DNA of 64,000 nucleotides, taken from contig NZ_VTEH01000004.1 of the NCBI RefSeq assembly GCF_008180615.1, positions 210,329 through 274,328 on the forward strand, in the 5' to 3' direction. Source of the stretch: Rossellomorea vietnamensis. Lineage in GTDB: Bacteria; Bacillota; Bacilli; Bacillales; Bacillaceae_B. Below are positions 29,426 to 40,717 of the stretch, piece after piece. Below the pieces are notes generated by a model. The model saw only the letters and a list, made by a program, of their open reading frames with translations. It did not search any database and was not told the DNA's origin. The translations under genes were made by a program, and so were the position numbers. Position 1 is the stretch's first letter. The number at the start of each line of letters is the position of its first letter.

Positions 29426-30055
29426 ATGATCGGAATCGTCGATTACGGGATGGGGAATTTGTTCAGTGTCGCGAAGGCTCTTGAGCGGCTGGATGTTCCT
29501 TATTTTATCAGTGAGGATAGAAGCGAACTGGAAAAAGCGGACGGTCTTCTCCTTCCCGGAGTCGGATCATTCCGCGATGCCATGACTCTTCTGGCAAGGC
29601 AGGAGCTCGTTGGATTCATAAAAGAGTACGCCGCGGGCGGCAAGCCGCTGCTGGGTATCTGCTTAGGGATGCAGCTTCTTTACGACGAGAGTGAAGAGAA
29701 TGGCTCTACAGAAGGGCTGGGGCTGTTAAAAGGGCGTGTCATCCGCATTCCGAGACAGACGGAGGAAATGAAGATTCCTCACATGGGCTGGAATAAGCTC
29801 AAATTCCTTCATGATTCACCGCTGCTGGAAGGGCTGGAGGAAGATCATGTGTACTTTGTTCACTCTTACTATGTTTCTGATGAGGACCCAGAGGAAGTAG
29901 TGGCTGCAGCTCAATATGGAGTGAAAGTTCCGGCGGTTGTTGGAAAAGAAAATGTTTTCGGTATGCAGTTTCACCCTGAAAAAAGCAGTGAGCTTGGCAT
30001 GAAGCTGCTTCGAAATTTTACAAAACTGGCGTTAGAACGGGAGGGAGTTCAATGA
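29426..30055 (+). CDS. hisH: Imidazole glycerol phosphate synthase, glutaminase subunit
   Basis: Releases ammonia from glutamine and passes it to HisF. A class I glutamine amidotransferase of 209 residues: nucleophile Cys in [12 protein letters not shown], and His-x-Glu in [13 protein letters not shown]-terminal [12 protein letters not shown] is typical. ATG abuts the hisB stop, and the 3' end overlaps hisA by 4 bp. Confidence 0.97.
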   Translation: MIGIVDYGMGNLFSVAKALERLDVPYFISEDRSELEKADGLLLPGVGSFRDAMTLLARQELVGFIKEYAAGGKPLLGICLGMQLLYDESEENGSTEGLGLLKGRVIRIPRQTEEMKIPHMGWNKLKFLHDSPLLEGLEEDHVYFVHSYYVSDEDPEEVVAAAQYGVKVPAVVGKENVFGMQFHPEKSSELGMKLLRNFTKLALEREGVQ

Positions 30056-30777
30056 GTTTCACTATTTATCCGGCAATCGACATGAGGGGCGGCAAATGTG
30101 TCCGCCTTCTGCAGGGAGATTACAGCAAGGAAACTGTGTACGGAGATTCTCCTTTTGAGATGGCGAAACGGTTTGTGGACGAAGGTTCTGAGTGGATTCA
30201 CATGGTCGATTTGGACGGAGCGAAGGAAGGCAGCCGTGTGAACGATCAGTTCGTTCTGGCTGTGGCCAACGACCTTGGTGCGAAAGTCCAGATTGGCGGC
30301 GGCATCCGTACCGAAGAGGACATTGAGTATTACCTCAACAACGGTGTTCAGCGTGTCATCATCGGCAGTCTCGCTGTTTCAGAGACAGAATTGGTGAAAA
30401 GCTGGCTCGCGAAATATGGAGACAGAATTGCCATTGGGCTTGATGCGAAAGACGGATATGTGGCAACGCATGGCTGGATCGAAACGTCGGAAAAGAAGGC
30501 AGTTGACTTAGGGATTGAACTTGCGAATGCTGGTGCGGAAACGTTCATCTTCACGGACATCGCAACAGACGGAATGCTCTCGGGCCCCAATGTGAAGGCA
30601 GTTGTCGAACTCGCTGAAGCTACCGGTAAAGAAGTGATTGCATCCGGAGGTGTCAGTTCGATGGAAGATCTTCGTCTTTTAAAAGAAAGCAGTGTAGCCG
30701 GCGCGATTGTTGGAAAAGCAATTTACACTGGGAAATTTTCAGTAAAAGAAGCTGTGGAAGAGGTGTCGTCATGCTGA
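30052..30777 (+). CDS. hisA: Phosphoribosylformimino-5-aminoimidazole carboxamide ribotide isomerase
   Basis: An (beta/alpha)8-barrel Amadori isomerase, fourth enzyme of the pathway. Paired phosphate-binding motifs are seen: [13 protein letters not shown] and [13 protein letters not shown]; catalytic Asp8 is in [13 protein letters not shown]. 241 residues. It overlaps hisH by 4 bp and hisF by 7 bp. Confidence 0.97.
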   Translation: MSFTIYPAIDMRGGKCVRLLQGDYSKETVYGDSPFEMAKRFVDEGSEWIHMVDLDGAKEGSRVNDQFVLAVANDLGAKVQIGGGIRTEEDIEYYLNNGVQRVIIGSLAVSETELVKSWLAKYGDRIAIGLDAKDGYVATHGWIETSEKKAVDLGIELANAGAETFIFTDIATDGMLSGPNVKAVVELAEATGKEVIASGGVSSMEDLRLLKESSVAGAIVGKAIYTGKFSVKEAVEEVSSC

Positions 30778-31529
30778 CCAAACGGATCATTCCATGTCTC
30801 GATGTGAAAGAAGGCAGAGTCGTTAAAGGAGTCAGCTTCGTGGAGCTTCGCGATGCGGGAGATCCGGTTCAGCTCGCAAAGTTTTATGATGAGCAGGGAG
30901 CAGATGAATTGGTGTTCCTCGATATTTCCGCTTCCCATGAAGGACGGAAAACGATGATTGATGTGGTCAAAGAAGTGGCTTCGGAACTGGCGATTCCTTT
31001 CACCGTAGGCGGCGGCATCAACTCAGTGGAAGATATGAAAAATATTCTGCGCTCAGGTGCCGATAAGGTTTCCTTGAACACGGCAGCTGTTTTGAGGCCG
31101 GAACTGATTTCTGAAGGTGCTGCTTACTTCGGGTCGCAGTGCATCGTGGTAGCGATCGATGCCAAGTATGAAGAAGAAAGTGACACGTGGAAAGTGTTCA
31201 CTCACGGCGGCCGGAAAGTCACGGAGAAGGATGCTGTTTCCTGGGCAAAGGAAGCCGAAAAGCTCGGAGCCGGCGAGATTCTTTTAACAAGCATGGATAG
31301 TGATGGCGTGAAGAACGGCTTCAACCTTCCGCTCACAAAAGCTGTAAGTGAAGCCGTATCGATTCCGGTGATTGCGTCAGGCGGAGCCGGAAATGCAGAA
31401 CACTTCGAAGATATTTTTAAAAATGGAAAAGCAGACGCTGCTCTGGCCGCTTCTATTTTTCATTACAAGGAAACCAGTGTCGGGCAGGTAAAAGAGTTTC
31501 TGCGCGGGAAGGAGGTAGTGGTGAGATGA
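30771..31529 (+). CDS. hisF: Imidazole glycerol phosphate synthase, cyclase subunit
   Basis: Uses ammonia from HisH to close the imidazole ring, giving IGP and AICAR. A (beta/alpha)8 barrel of 252 residues with catalytic Asp in [16 protein letters not shown] and Asp in [12 protein letters not shown], and phosphate loops [11 protein letters not shown] and [15 protein letters not shown] lies inside the end of hisA and its stop overlaps hisI by 4 bp. Confidence 0.97.
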   Translation: MLTKRIIPCLDVKEGRVVKGVSFVELRDAGDPVQLAKFYDEQGADELVFLDISASHEGRKTMIDVVKEVASELAIPFTVGGGINSVEDMKNILRSGADKVSLNTAAVLRPELISEGAAYFGSQCIVVAIDAKYEEESDTWKVFTHGGRKVTEKDAVSWAKEAEKLGAGEILLTSMDSDGVKNGFNLPLTKAVSEAVSIPVIASGGAGNAEHFEDIFKNGKADAALAASIFHYKETSVGQVKEFLRGKEVVVR

Positions 31530-32167
31530 ACGATATTATAGAAACAATTAAGTTTGATGAAAATGGACTAGTTCCGGCAATTGTTCAGGATGCCTCCACG
31601 AAGAAGGTGCTGACGCTTGCCTATATGAACGCGGAGTCCTTGAGGCTGTCCATAGAGAAAGGGGAAACGTGGTTTTACTCTCGTTCGCGCCAGGAGTTAT
31701 GGCATAAAGGGGAAACCAGCGGAAATACCCAGAGAATCATTGAAATGAAATACGACTGCGATCAAGATGCTCTCTTGGTGGAAGTGGAGCCGAAAGGACC
31801 TGCCTGCCATAAAGGAAGCGAAAGCTGTTTTGAAGAGAGCATTTACAGAGCAGAAAATGGAACTTCCAAGGCTGGAAGTGAAGGCAGTTCGATACTGACA
31901 ACACTTGAAAAGCTGATCTCCGAGCGTTTTGATGAAAGGCCGGAGGGAGCTTACACGACCTATCTCTTTGAGGAGGGTGTCGACAAGATCCTGAAAAAGG
32001 TCGGGGAAGAAGCATCCGAAGTCATCATTGCTGCTAAGAACCGCGATAAAGAGGAATTGAAATGGGAAAGCGCGGATCTGCTTTATCATCTGCTGGTACT
32101 GCTGAAGGAGCAGGACCTCCCGTTAAACGAAGTTCTGCAAACGCTGGAAGAGCGCCATAATAAATAA
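31526..32167 (+). CDS. hisI: Bifunctional phosphoribosyl-AMP cyclohydrolase/phosphoribosyl-ATP pyrophosphatase
   Basis: Carries out steps 2 and 3 of the pathway. Residues about 1-115 are the cyclohydrolase ([40 protein letters not shown] with the zinc Cys pair); about 120-213 are the MazG-like pyrophosphatase ([31 protein letters not shown]). The 213-residue fused form is usual in Bacillus. Last gene of the operon; a palindromic repeat follows and may act as its terminator. Confidence 0.96.
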   Translation: MNDIIETIKFDENGLVPAIVQDASTKKVLTLAYMNAESLRLSIEKGETWFYSRSRQELWHKGETSGNTQRIIEMKYDCDQDALLVEVEPKGPACHKGSESCFEESIYRAENGTSKAGSEGSSILTTLEKLISERFDERPEGAYTTYLFEEGVDKILKKVGEEASEVIIAAKNRDKEELKWESADLLYHLLVLLKEQDLPLNEVLQTLEERHNK

Positions 32168-32169
32168 TA

Positions 32170-32256
32170 GCTTAGTGCTTTAAAGCACTAAGAGGGACAG
32201 TCCCCTTTCGCACGGTAATGTGTAAAAGGGGACTGTCCCTTTTAGCGGGCTAAAGG
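32170..32256. repeat. Dispersed palindromic repeat after hisI
   Basis: TAGTGCTTTAAAGCACTA is a perfect palindrome, followed by GAGGGACAGTCCCCTTT and the inverted AAAAGGGGACTGTCCCTTTT. Same family as at 21270 and 28725. The second block plus the T run could end transcription. Confidence 0.88.
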
Positions 32257-32351
32257 ATTTATTTCCAGCAAATATCCTCTAGCGGTGGTTTAGCAACTGA
32301 AATATGTGTGTTATACTACTGTAGTTAATCTATACGTTTCGGAGGACTTTC

Positions 32352-33866
32352 ATGAGAAAAGGTTCAAATGCAAGAAACGATAAAAGCAAAATTTTATCAT
32401 TTGTCCCTACTGGCGAGTACTATTTCAACAAAGGAATCAAGGCTTACCACCGCCGGGAATTAAATAAATCAAAAAAATACCTTAACCGTGCTCTGCAGCT
32501 TGAACCGTTAGAGCCGATGATCGCCTGCCAGCTTTCGATTGTGCACACGGAGATGGGCGAATATACACAATCCAACCAGCTTCTTCACCTCATCATCGAC
32601 AGCCTGGATCCGCATATGACAGAATGCCATTACTTCCTGGCTAATAATTATGCTCACCTGGGCCTGTTCAAGGAAGCTTATACCCACGTGTCAAGTTATC
32701 TGGAGAAGGAAGAATACGGCGAATTCAGCGAGGATGCTGAAGAATTGCTGGAGATTCTTGAACTGGATTCAGACGAAGCGCTGGATACGCTATATGAACA
32801 TGACGAGTTGATTGCCAATCAGGACAAGGCGAGAAACCTGCTGGAATCAGGCAATTTCCAGAAGGCGGTCGATCTTTTGCAGGAAGTCATCAAGGACTTC
32901 CCTGAATACTGGTCAGCCTACAATAACCTTGCGCTGGCTTATTTTTATCTCGGTGATACAGATAAAGCAGCGGCGACGCTTGAGGAAGTCATGGAAAAAA
33001 ATCCGGGCAACCTTCATGCGTTGTGCAACACAGCTGTATTTTATTTTTACCAGCGCAGAAATGAAGAGCTGCAGGAACTGGTCGAAGGCCTGGAAAAAAT
33101 CCGTCCGATCCATTATGAGCAGCGTTACAAGCTAGGCGCGACATTCGCTTTGATCGGCCGCAGCGAAAAAGCCTATGAGTGGCTGAAATCCCTCCAAAAG
33201 CTGGGGTTCCAGGGAGATGCCAGCTTCTATTACTGGCTCTCACACTCGGCTTATCATACAGGTCATGAGCAGACAGCCCAGCAGGCTTGGAAAAGAGTCC
33301 TGGAAGAAAATCCGGAAAAAGCCGGAATGGAACCATGGAGTGATGAAAATCCGCAAAGCGAAGGATTTGAAAACCATGTATCATCCATCCTTAAAAAATT
33401 GAAAAGCGAATACCCGGAGGAGAGAATGTTCGGTCTGTTCCTCATTTCAGTGTCAAGGCACCAGAAAGAAGTGCTGACTCATAGTGATTTTGGCGCAGTC
33501 GATGACTTAACTCTCTCTGAAAAGCTTTACCTTGGAGAGATCTTGAAGGCGGATTCCAGAAAAGCAATCAAGATCAGCAAGGAAATCAAGCATATTCATG
33601 AAACGGCATTGGAGCTTTATCAGCTGCACCATCCAATCAGTGCAGTGGACTCCGGTTTGTTCCTGACATGGTTCAGCATCGCCTGTAAACTGCTGGAGGC
33701 AGAAAAGTCTTTGAAGAACGCCAAAGCTTGTGCCGCGGCAACGGAATATATCTGGCACAGGCTGCGGGGGGAAAAGAAAACGAAAACCCTGATTTCAGGA
33801 AAATATGGAATAACCACAGGCACTCTGAATAAGTATCTTGAGACAGTAGAAGTCTACCTGCCTTAA
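32352..33866 (+). CDS. yvcD: TPR-repeat protein YvcD
   Basis: A 504-residue soluble protein of tetratricopeptide repeats: recognisable units begin near FNKGIKAYHRRELNKSKKYL, then AYNNLALAYFYLGDTDKAA and FALIGRSEKAYEWLKSLQKL. The C-terminal part is not repeat-like. B. subtilis YvcD holds the same place after hisI; its function is unknown. In B. subtilis cwlO lies between yvcD and trxB, but here there is only a terminator and about 200 bp, so cwlO is absent from this position. ATG 32352 follows CGGAGGA. Confidence 0.82.
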   Translation: MRKGSNARNDKSKILSFVPTGEYYFNKGIKAYHRRELNKSKKYLNRALQLEPLEPMIACQLSIVHTEMGEYTQSNQLLHLIIDSLDPHMTECHYFLANNYAHLGLFKEAYTHVSSYLEKEEYGEFSEDAEELLEILELDSDEALDTLYEHDELIANQDKARNLLESGNFQKAVDLLQEVIKDFPEYWSAYNNLALAYFYLGDTDKAAATLEEVMEKNPGNLHALCNTAVFYFYQRRNEELQELVEGLEKIRPIHYEQRYKLGATFALIGRSEKAYEWLKSLQKLGFQGDASFYYWLSHSAYHTGHEQTAQQAWKRVLEENPEKAGMEPWSDENPQSEGFENHVSSILKKLKSEYPEERMFGLFLISVSRHQKEVLTHSDFGAVDDLTLSEKLYLGEILKADSRKAIKISKEIKHIHETALELYQLHHPISAVDSGLFLTWFSIACKLLEAEKSLKNAKACAAATEYIWHRLRGEKKTKTLISGKYGITTGTLNKYLETVEVYLP

Positions 33867-33877
33867 AACGATTGAAT

Positions 33878-33912
33878 GAGCATATTCTTGGACGAATATG
33901 CTCTTCTTTTTA
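33878..33912 (+). terminator. Terminator after yvcD
   Basis: GAGCATATTC pairs with GAATATGCTC around a 5-nt loop, then TTCTTTTT. Confidence 0.88.
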
Positions 33913-33926
33913 TAGGATATGGGTAG

Positions 33927-35015
<1,089 letters not shown>

Positions 35016-35025
35016 GAAGCAGCTT

Positions 35026-35122
35026 TGACAAAAGTCTGTCGAAAAATCCGTAAGACGACATATAGAAAAAGGAAGAGAGCCTTAGAAATACAAGGCTCTT
35101 CCTCATTCGACAGCCTTTGTCT
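35026..35122. repeat. 97-bp nested palindrome downstream of trxB
   Basis: Outer arms GACAAAAGTCTGTCGAA (35026-35042) and TTCGACAGCCTTTGTC (35107-35122) are near-perfect inverted repeats; inside them GGAAGAGAGCCTT pairs with AAGGCTCTTCC. No T run follows the inner stem. It could be a small non-coding mobile element or a processed 3' hairpin of trxB. Confidence 0.7.
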
Positions 35123-35258
35123 AAAATTACGGAAACTTGTTTAGAAATAATTAACAATCCGTAATCGTGTCTTAAACGTACTGTAACACTAGTGCAACAC
35201 ATTCCGGGTAATATAGATAATAAGAAATTGACCCCCTTTTAAGAAATAAATCCCTTTA

Positions 35259-35290
35259 GGACACAGGAACCGCCTGTGTCCCCTTTTTTT
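35259..35290 (+). terminator. Terminator downstream of trxB
   Basis: GGACACAGG (35259-35267) pairs with CCTGTGTCC (35273-35281), followed by CCTTTTTTT. No gene is seen between it and trxB, so it presumably ends trxB transcripts. Confidence 0.85.
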
Positions 35291-35359
35291 GTTAAGTCCC
35301 TTTACCACACTAACGTGTTAAAAGAAACAGTCCCTATTCACGCTTTAAAGCACAAAAGT
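35290..35359. repeat. Degenerate dispersed palindromic repeat
   Basis: TTAAGTCCCTTTACC, ACGTGTTAAAAGAAACAGTC and CGCTTTAAAGCAC resemble the GGGACAGTCCC family at 28725 and 32170. Confidence 0.6.
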
Positions 35360-35426
35360 TACTTGCAATAATTAATACAGAACATTTGCATGTTGGTGCT
35401 GACGGGCACTTTCACTTTTTATCAAT

Positions 35427-35572
35427 CCAGTTCCAGCGGCCGAGAGTCCGTACTCGCTGGAACGGACTTAGCTCCTCGGGGTCAAATAACCCTCAGCGAA
35501 TAAAAGGAAGAGCGCCTTTTTTTCACTGAGGAACATTTGCCTGTCGGAGCTGAACGGGCCGCTTCCACTTTT
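35427..35572. repeat. Copy of the 126-bp palindromic repeat family, with extra hairpin
   Basis: CTCCTCGGGGTCAAATAACC, AATAAAAGGAAGAGCGCCTT and GAACATTTGCCTGTCGGAGC match the tandem copies at 38158-38408. Just upstream TTCCAGCG (35431) pairs with CGCTGGAA (35455). With the two preceding elements it fills the gap between trxB and yvcI. Confidence 0.8.
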
Positions 35573-35691
35573 TAGACACACATGGTAAATGTTCGAACAT
35601 TGTGGGGGAGGTACAATCATAGTATAATAAGGAGCATGACAAAACCGAAAATACGGTAATCCGAACAGAAGTAAAGCTTGAGGTGAAGTTA

Positions 35692-36150
35692 ATGCAGCGA
35701 GTGACGAATTGTTTATATATGAAAGAAGATAAAGTTCTTCTGCTTCAAAAGCCGCGCCGTAACTGGTGGGTAGCACCAGGCGGGAAGATGGAGCAGGGCG
35801 AATCGATCCGCGATACTGTCATTCGGGAGTATCGTGAAGAAACAGGTATCTACCTGCGCAACGCTGATGTTAAAGGGATTTTCACTTTTATTATAAAAGA
35901 CGGCGATAAAATTGTTTCAGAGTGGATGATGTTTACCTTTTTCGCTACAGAAGCAGACGGAGTCAGCCTGAAGGAAAGCGAAGAAGGCATCCTCGAATGG
36001 CACGACCTTGAAGAAATCAAGAACCTGCCAATGGCAGAAGGCGACCGCCACATACTGGAATACATGGTGCATGGCAAAGGGACGATTTATGGAACCTTTA
36101 CATATACACCGGATTTCAAATTGCTCGCCTACAAACTGGATCCAAGTTAA
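35692..36150 (+). CDS. yvcI: NUDIX hydrolase YvcI
   Basis: A 152-residue NUDIX phosphohydrolase. The NUDIX box is complete: G-G-K-M-E-Q-G-E with REYREETGI ending it (about 33-55). Substrate undetermined; 8-oxo-dGTP-type nucleotides are common for this subgroup. ATG 35692 lies behind GAGGTGAA; the GTG at 35683 is within that ribosome site. First gene of the yvcI-rapZ-glmR-whiA-crh group known from B. subtilis. Confidence 0.88.
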   Translation: MQRVTNCLYMKEDKVLLLQKPRRNWWVAPGGKMEQGESIRDTVIREYREETGIYLRNADVKGIFTFIIKDGDKIVSEWMMFTFFATEADGVSLKESEEGILEWHDLEEIKNLPMAEGDRHILEYMVHGKGTIYGTFTYTPDFKLLAYKLDPS

Positions 36151-36167
36151 CCAAGGGGGAAGAGAAC

Positions 36168-37061
36168 ATGAGTACAGGTGCAACTAACGATGGTCAATTG
36201 GTGATCATAACCGGAATGTCCGGAGCGGGAAAGACCGTTGCCATACAGAGTTTTGAAGATTTAGGGTTTTTCTGTGTAGATAACCTGCCGCCCACTCTCC
36301 TTCCAAAATTCCTTGAATTGATGAAAGAATCAGGGACCAAGATGAACAAAGTCGCATTGGGAATGGATCTGAGAGGCCGGGAGTTCTTCGACCACTTGAT
36401 CCAGGGGCTCGATGACCTGGGGGAAACCTCCTGGGTGAACCCGCAAATCCTTTATCTTGATGCAGACGACTCATCCCTGGTCAGGCGCTATAAAGAAACG
36501 AGGCGTTCCCATCCGCTTGCTCCATCCGGCTTACCGATGGAAGGGATCAAGCAGGAAAGGATGCTTTTGGAAGAATTGAAAGGCCGTGCCCAGACCATAT
36601 ACAATACTTCATCCATGAAGCCAAGAGAGCTGCGGGAGAAGATCCTGAAGGAATTCTCCGTGAACAAACGGTCCATTTTTACCGTAAATGTGATTTCCTT
36701 CGGTTTCAAGCACGGCATCCCAATTGATGCCGACTTGGTGTTCGATGTAAGATTCCTGCCGAACCCTCATTATATTGACCATATGAGGCCGCGGACAGGC
36801 TTGGAAGAGGATGTATCCAAATATGTTCTGAAGTGGAGCGAAACACAGAAGTTCCTTGAAAAAGTAACGGACCTCCTCACCTTCATGCTGCCGCACTATA
36901 AACGGGAAGGCAAGAGCCAGCTTGTCATTGCCATCGGCTGTACAGGCGGCCAGCACCGTTCCGTCGCGCTGGCTGAATATCTCGGCCGCCACTTCGAGAA
37001 TGAGTACACCACCAAGATCACACACAGGGACATCCAGAAGAAACGGGAACCTCTGGCATGA
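36168..37061 (+). CDS. rapZ: RNase adapter/nucleotide-binding protein RapZ (YvcJ)
   Basis: A P-loop protein that binds ATP and GTP; E. coli RapZ controls GlmS through small RNAs and B. subtilis YvcJ affects competence. The Walker A motif is GMSGAGKT at 16-23. The C-terminal RNA-binding or signalling half contains [17 protein letters not shown]. Length 297 matches the family. ATG 36168 follows GGGGGAAG, 17 bp after yvcI; its stop overlaps glmR by 4 bp. Confidence 0.95.
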   Translation: MSTGATNDGQLVIITGMSGAGKTVAIQSFEDLGFFCVDNLPPTLLPKFLELMKESGTKMNKVALGMDLRGREFFDHLIQGLDDLGETSWVNPQILYLDADDSSLVRRYKETRRSHPLAPSGLPMEGIKQERMLLEELKGRAQTIYNTSSMKPRELREKILKEFSVNKRSIFTVNVISFGFKHGIPIDADLVFDVRFLPNPHYIDHMRPRTGLEEDVSKYVLKWSETQKFLEKVTDLLTFMLPHYKREGKSQLVIAIGCTGGQHRSVALAEYLGRHFENEYTTKITHRDIQKKREPLA

Positions 37062-38032
37062 AGAAAAACATTGATCCCAAGGTAGTAATCATCGGTGGCG
37101 GAACAGGACTGCCTGTTCTTCTCAGAGGACTTAAGTCATATCCTTTAGATATAACTGCTATCGTAACAGTAGCCGATGATGGAGGAAGTTCAGGCCGCCT
37201 GCGTGATGATCTTAATGTTCCTCCTCCCGGTGATATCCGAAATGTCATTGCGGCTTTGTCGGAAGTGGAGCCGCTTATCGAGCAGATGTTTCAGCACCGG
37301 TTTGAAACGTCCAACGAATTATCTGGCCATTCACTCGGAAACTTAATCCTGGCAGCTTTCACCTCGATAACAGGCGACTTTGTCCATGCCATCCAAGAAA
37401 TGAGCAGGGTCCTGAACGTGAAAGGAAAGGTGCTTCCCTCCGCTAACCAGAGCGTCGTTTTGAATGCGGAAATGGAAGACGGCACTATTGTTACCGGCGA
37501 ATCGAAAATCCCGTTCTCTGGTAAAAAAATCAAGCGAGTCTTCCTGACGCCGGGTACTATTGTCCCGGTTTCAGAGACCATCCGTGCCATTCGTGAAGCG
37601 GACCTGATTGTGATAGGCCCGGGAAGCTTATACACCAGCATCCTGCCAAATTTGCTGGTGCCTGAGATCGGCAAAGAAGTCAGCAAGGCAAAAGCTCAAA
37701 AAGTGTATATATGCAACCTGATGACACAGGCCGGAGAAACGCTCGATTTCACAGCCAGCGACCATGTGAAAGCCATCTATGATCACCTCCATGACGGTTT
37801 CATTGACACCATCATTGTGAACAATGAACAAGTGCCTCAGGAAATTGAAGCCCGCTATGAAGAAGAAATGGCGAAACCGGTTATCTTTGATTTTGAAAAA
37901 TTATCTTCAATGAGATTAAGGGTCATAGAGGATGAAATCATTTCCTACTTTGAAGGTGTCATCCGCCATGATACCGGTAAAGTGGCAGAAATCATTTTTT
38001 CACTAATCGATAAACCCCATCGAATAAAGTAA
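37058..38032 (+). CDS. glmR: GlmR/YvcK, UDP-GlcNAc-binding regulator
   Basis: In B. subtilis GlmR (YvcK) binds UDP-GlcNAc and stimulates GlmS, directing carbon to cell-wall precursors, and is needed on gluconeogenic carbon sources. The N-terminal loop [15 protein letters not shown], the block [15 protein letters not shown] and [16 protein letters not shown] identify this CofD-like family. Length 324. ATG overlaps the rapZ stop. About 390 bp with two palindromic repeats separate it from whiA, unlike the tight B. subtilis arrangement. Confidence 0.95.
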   Translation: MKKNIDPKVVIIGGGTGLPVLLRGLKSYPLDITAIVTVADDGGSSGRLRDDLNVPPPGDIRNVIAALSEVEPLIEQMFQHRFETSNELSGHSLGNLILAAFTSITGDFVHAIQEMSRVLNVKGKVLPSANQSVVLNAEMEDGTIVTGESKIPFSGKKIKRVFLTPGTIVPVSETIRAIREADLIVIGPGSLYTSILPNLLVPEIGKEVSKAKAQKVYICNLMTQAGETLDFTASDHVKAIYDHLHDGFIDTIIVNNEQVPQEIEARYEEEMAKPVIFDFEKLSSMRLRVIEDEIISYFEGVIRHDTGKVAEIIFSLIDKPHRIK

Positions 38033-38157
38033 AACATATCCTCTGTACCTGACAGAGGAATAGATTGACATAGCTTGCGCGGTGAGTGCAAGCGTTTGTC
38101 CTGGTTTAGGACAATAGATAAACCCAATTTGTGGATGCTTTAACTGTGTTATCCACG

Positions 38158-38408
38158 TCGAGCTTCAGCGGCCAGCCCCTCGGGGTCAGATAACCCTCAG
38201 AGAATAAAAGGAAAGGTCGCCTTTTTTTCTCTGAGGAACATTTGCCTGTCGGGGCTGATCAAGGCGCTTACGCTTTTGTTTCGTCCAGCTTCAGCGCCTA
38301 GCCCCTCGGGGTCAAATAACCCTCAGAGAATAAAAGGAAAGATCGCCTTTTCTTCTCTTCGGAACATTTGCCTGTCGGGGCTGATCAGGCCGCTTACGCT
38401 TTTGTTTT
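38158..38408. repeat. Two tandem copies of a 126-bp palindromic repeat
   Basis: Both copies carry CCAGCTTCAGCG-like starts (AGCTTCAGCG at 38161 and 38287), CCCCTCGGGGTCA, AATAAAAGGAAAG, GCCTTTT, GAACATTTGCCTGTCGGGGC and CGCTTACGCTTTTGTTT. Complementary ends (AGCGGCCAGCCCC / GGGGCTGATCAGGCCGCT) allow a long hairpin in each. They fill the glmR-whiA gap and stop just before the whiA ribosome site. Confidence 0.9.
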
Positions 38409-38422
38409 AGGGAGGTGAAGAG

Positions 38423-39370
38423 ATGTCGTTTGCTTCAATGACAAAAAAAGAGTTAACCAATCTGGACTTGAAAGATTGCTGCTCGAAGGCGGAACTATCC
38501 GCTCTTATCAGGATGAATGGTTCACTATCCTTTGCCAATAAATCCCTGATCGTCAATATCCAGACGGAAAACGCAGCAATCGCGAGACGGATTTACTCTT
38601 TGATCAAGAAGAATTTCGACACACCAGTGGAATTGCTGGTCCGCAAAAAAATGCGGCTGAAAAAGAATAATGTGTATATCGTACGATTGAATGAAGACAC
38701 GAAGGAAATCCTCGAAGACCTTCATATTCTTGGAGAGGGATTCACCATCATCCATGATATCTCTGCACAGCTTGTCCAAAAAAAATGCTGCCGCCGCTCA
38801 TATCTTCGCGGCGCCTTCCTGGCTGGAGGATCAGTCAATAATCCTGAAACCTCATCCTATCACTTAGAAATTTTCTCCTTATATCAGGAGCATAACGAGG
38901 CACTTTCCGAACTTATGAACAGTTTCGGATTGAACAGCAAAACCTTGGAACGCAAAAAGGGATTCATCACATATCTTAAAGAGGCGGAAAAAATCACCGA
39001 ATTCCTGAATGTGGTTGGTGCCCATGGTGCCTTATTAAGATTTGAAGATGTGAGGATCGTCAGGGATATGAGAAATTCAGTCAACCGGCTTGTAAACTGT
39101 GAGACAGCCAACCTCAATAAAACAATAGGTGCTGCTCTAAGACAGGTTGAAAACATCCGGTATATCGAACAGACAGCGGGCCTTGGGATACTGCCCGACA
39201 AGCTCAGGGAAATCGCCGAGCTGAGAGTCACCTATCAAGACGTTACTCTGAAAGAACTTGGGGAAATGGTTTCAGGGGGGAACATCAGCAAGTCAGGCAT
39301 CAACCATAGACTCCGTAAAATAGATGATATCGCAGAAAAACTGCGTGCTGGTGATAGAGTTAAATATTAA
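38423..39370 (+). CDS. whiA: WhiA DNA-binding protein
   Basis: A two-domain protein with an N-terminal LAGLIDADG-homing-endonuclease-like fold lacking catalytic residues (about 20-210, including [20 protein letters not shown]) and a C-terminal helix-turn-helix ([20 protein letters not shown], then [10 protein letters not shown]). In Bacillus it affects cell division and chromosome segregation; in Streptomyces it regulates sporulation. Length 315. ATG 38423 follows GGGAGGTG. Confidence 0.95.
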   Translation: MSFASMTKKELTNLDLKDCCSKAELSALIRMNGSLSFANKSLIVNIQTENAAIARRIYSLIKKNFDTPVELLVRKKMRLKKNNVYIVRLNEDTKEILEDLHILGEGFTIIHDISAQLVQKKCCRRSYLRGAFLAGGSVNNPETSSYHLEIFSLYQEHNEALSELMNSFGLNSKTLERKKGFITYLKEAEKITEFLNVVGAHGALLRFEDVRIVRDMRNSVNRLVNCETANLNKTIGAALRQVENIRYIEQTAGLGILPDKLREIAELRVTYQDVTLKELGEMVSGGNISKSGINHRLRKIDDIAEKLRAGDRVKY

Positions 39371-39398
39371 CTAAATATGAACAAAGGGGAGAAGGAGC

Positions 39399-39656
39399 AT
39401 GTTTGAACAAAAAGTAGAGGTAAAATTAAAAACCGGCTTGCAAGCCCGCCCGGCAGCTTTATTCGTACAGGAAGCCAACCGCTTTTCATCAGAGGTTTTC
39501 CTAGAGAGAAACGGTAAGAAAGTCAATGCCAAAAGCATCATGGGCCTGATGAGCCTTGCCGTAAGTTCCGGCACTGAAATCAGCTTGATTGCTGACGGTT
39601 CAGACGAAGAAGAAGCTGTAAAACACCTCGCTCAATTTGTACAGAAAGAAAGCTGA
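39399..39656 (+). CDS. crh: Crh, catabolite-repression HPr-like protein
   Basis: An HPr paralogue that takes part in CcpA repression but not in sugar transport. Residue 15 is Gln (GLQARPAALF) in place of the HPr active-site His, and the regulatory Ser46 is kept in AKSIMGLMSLAV. These two together separate Crh from HPr. Length 85. ATG 39399 follows GGAGAAGGAG. It is phosphorylated by HprK, encoded at 20329. Terminator directly after. Confidence 0.96.
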   Translation: MFEQKVEVKLKTGLQARPAALFVQEANRFSSEVFLERNGKKVNAKSIMGLMSLAVSSGTEISLIADGSDEEEAVKHLAQFVQKES

Positions 39657-39661
39657 TTAGG

Positions 39662-39697
39662 AGAACCCGGCCTTTTAAAGGCTGGGTTCTTTATTTT
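39662..39697 (+). terminator. Terminator after crh
   Basis: AGAACCCGGCC pairs with GGCTGGGTTCT around TTTTAAA, then TTATTTTT. Confidence 0.88.
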
Positions 39698-39740
39698 TGA
39701 GAGCATGCGTGCTGCTGCGGTGAGAAAGCTGTTATGGAAG

Positions 39741-39862
39741 TCGTGCTATCAACGATAATGGAGATTCTATCAACGATATAGCTTGTCCTATCACCGATAT
39801 GGCAGTTCTATCAACGATTTCTGCGCTCCTATCGACGAAAAACCACATTCTATCAACGAACC
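39741..39862. repeat. Six repeats of CTATCAACGA at 21-bp period
   Basis: CTATC starts at 39746, 39767, 39788, 39808, 39829 and 39850, spacing 21, 21, 20, 21, 21. The shared core is TCTATCAACGAT; the sequence between cores is not conserved. They lie between the converging crh and clpP genes. The reverse complement of the core recurs at 53302-53372. Confidence 0.9.
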
Positions 39863-40007
39863 TCAACTACTCAATTAAACTTTTAAAGATCAAACCATAG
39901 TTTGTCCTCCAGCCGAGCTGGGGCTTCTGACTGCTTGCCTGTTAAAATGAAACGGGTGTGGTCACGGGTAAAGGGGATTATCGTATTCAGCTCAGTAAGA
40001 AAATGAA

Positions 40008-40045
40008 CAAAGAAAAAAGAGCACCCGAGTTAACGGATGCTCTTT
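40008..40045 (-). terminator. Terminator of clpP
   Basis: TGCTCTTT and AAAGAGCA arms around CCG/CGG, with a T-rich run on the minus strand. Confidence 0.75.
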
Positions 40046-40054
40046 AAAACTTTA

Positions 40055-40654
40055 TTACTTATTTTCATTCATATCATTTCTTGTGATGATGCGGTCAATC
40101 AAACCGTACTCAAGTGCTCTTTCGGCTGTCATGAAGTTGTCACGGTCTGTATCTCTTGAAACTACTTCTAGAGACTGGCCAGTGCGGTCAGCAAGGATTT
40201 GGTTAAGCTTTTCACGCAAGAACAAGATGCGTTTTGCGGCGATTTCAATTTCTGTTGCTTGACCTTGTGCTCCTCCAAGCGGCTGATGAATCATGACTTC
40301 AGCATTTGGAAGGGCAAGGCGTTTGCCTTTTGCTCCTGCAGCAAGAAGGAATGCACCCATTGATGCAGCCATACCGATACAGATCGTTTGTACATCAGGC
40401 TTAATGTATTGGATTGTATCGTAGATAGCCATACCAGCAGTGATGCTGCCGCCAGGGCTGTTGATGTAGATAGAAATATCTTTTTCAGGGTTTTCTGATT
40501 CAAGGAAAAGCAATTGCGCAACGATGGAGTTGGCAACATTATCATCAATGCCGCTTCCCAGCATGATAACGCGGTCTTTCAAGAGGCGGGAATAAATGTC
40601 ATACGCACGCTCGCCGCGGTTTGTTTGTTCAATAACTGTCGGAATTAAGTTCAT
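40055..40654 (-). CDS. clpP: ATP-dependent Clp protease proteolytic subunit
   Basis: Tetradecameric serine protease that degrades unfolded and regulatory proteins with ClpC, ClpX or ClpE. Catalytic residues fall exactly at Ser98 (GMAASMGAF), His123 (MIHQPLGG) and Asp172 (RDTDRDNF). 199 residues from ATG 40654 behind AAGGAGG; the longer frame to 40675 starts ahead of the ribosome site. A CtsR operator overlaps its promoter. Confidence 0.98.
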   Translation of the reverse strand: MNLIPTVIEQTNRGERAYDIYSRLLKDRVIMLGSGIDDNVANSIVAQLLFLESENPEKDISIYINSPGGSITAGMAIYDTIQYIKPDVQTICIGMAASMGAFLLAAGAKGKRLALPNAEVMIHQPLGGAQGQATEIEIAAKRILFLREKLNQILADRTGQSLEVVSRDTDRDNFMTAERALEYGLIDRIITRNDMNENK

Positions 40655-40717
40655 CTTATTTCCTCCTTCGATCAATTAATGTTATGTTTGAAACATACAA
40701 ATACTTTATGTACTGAT

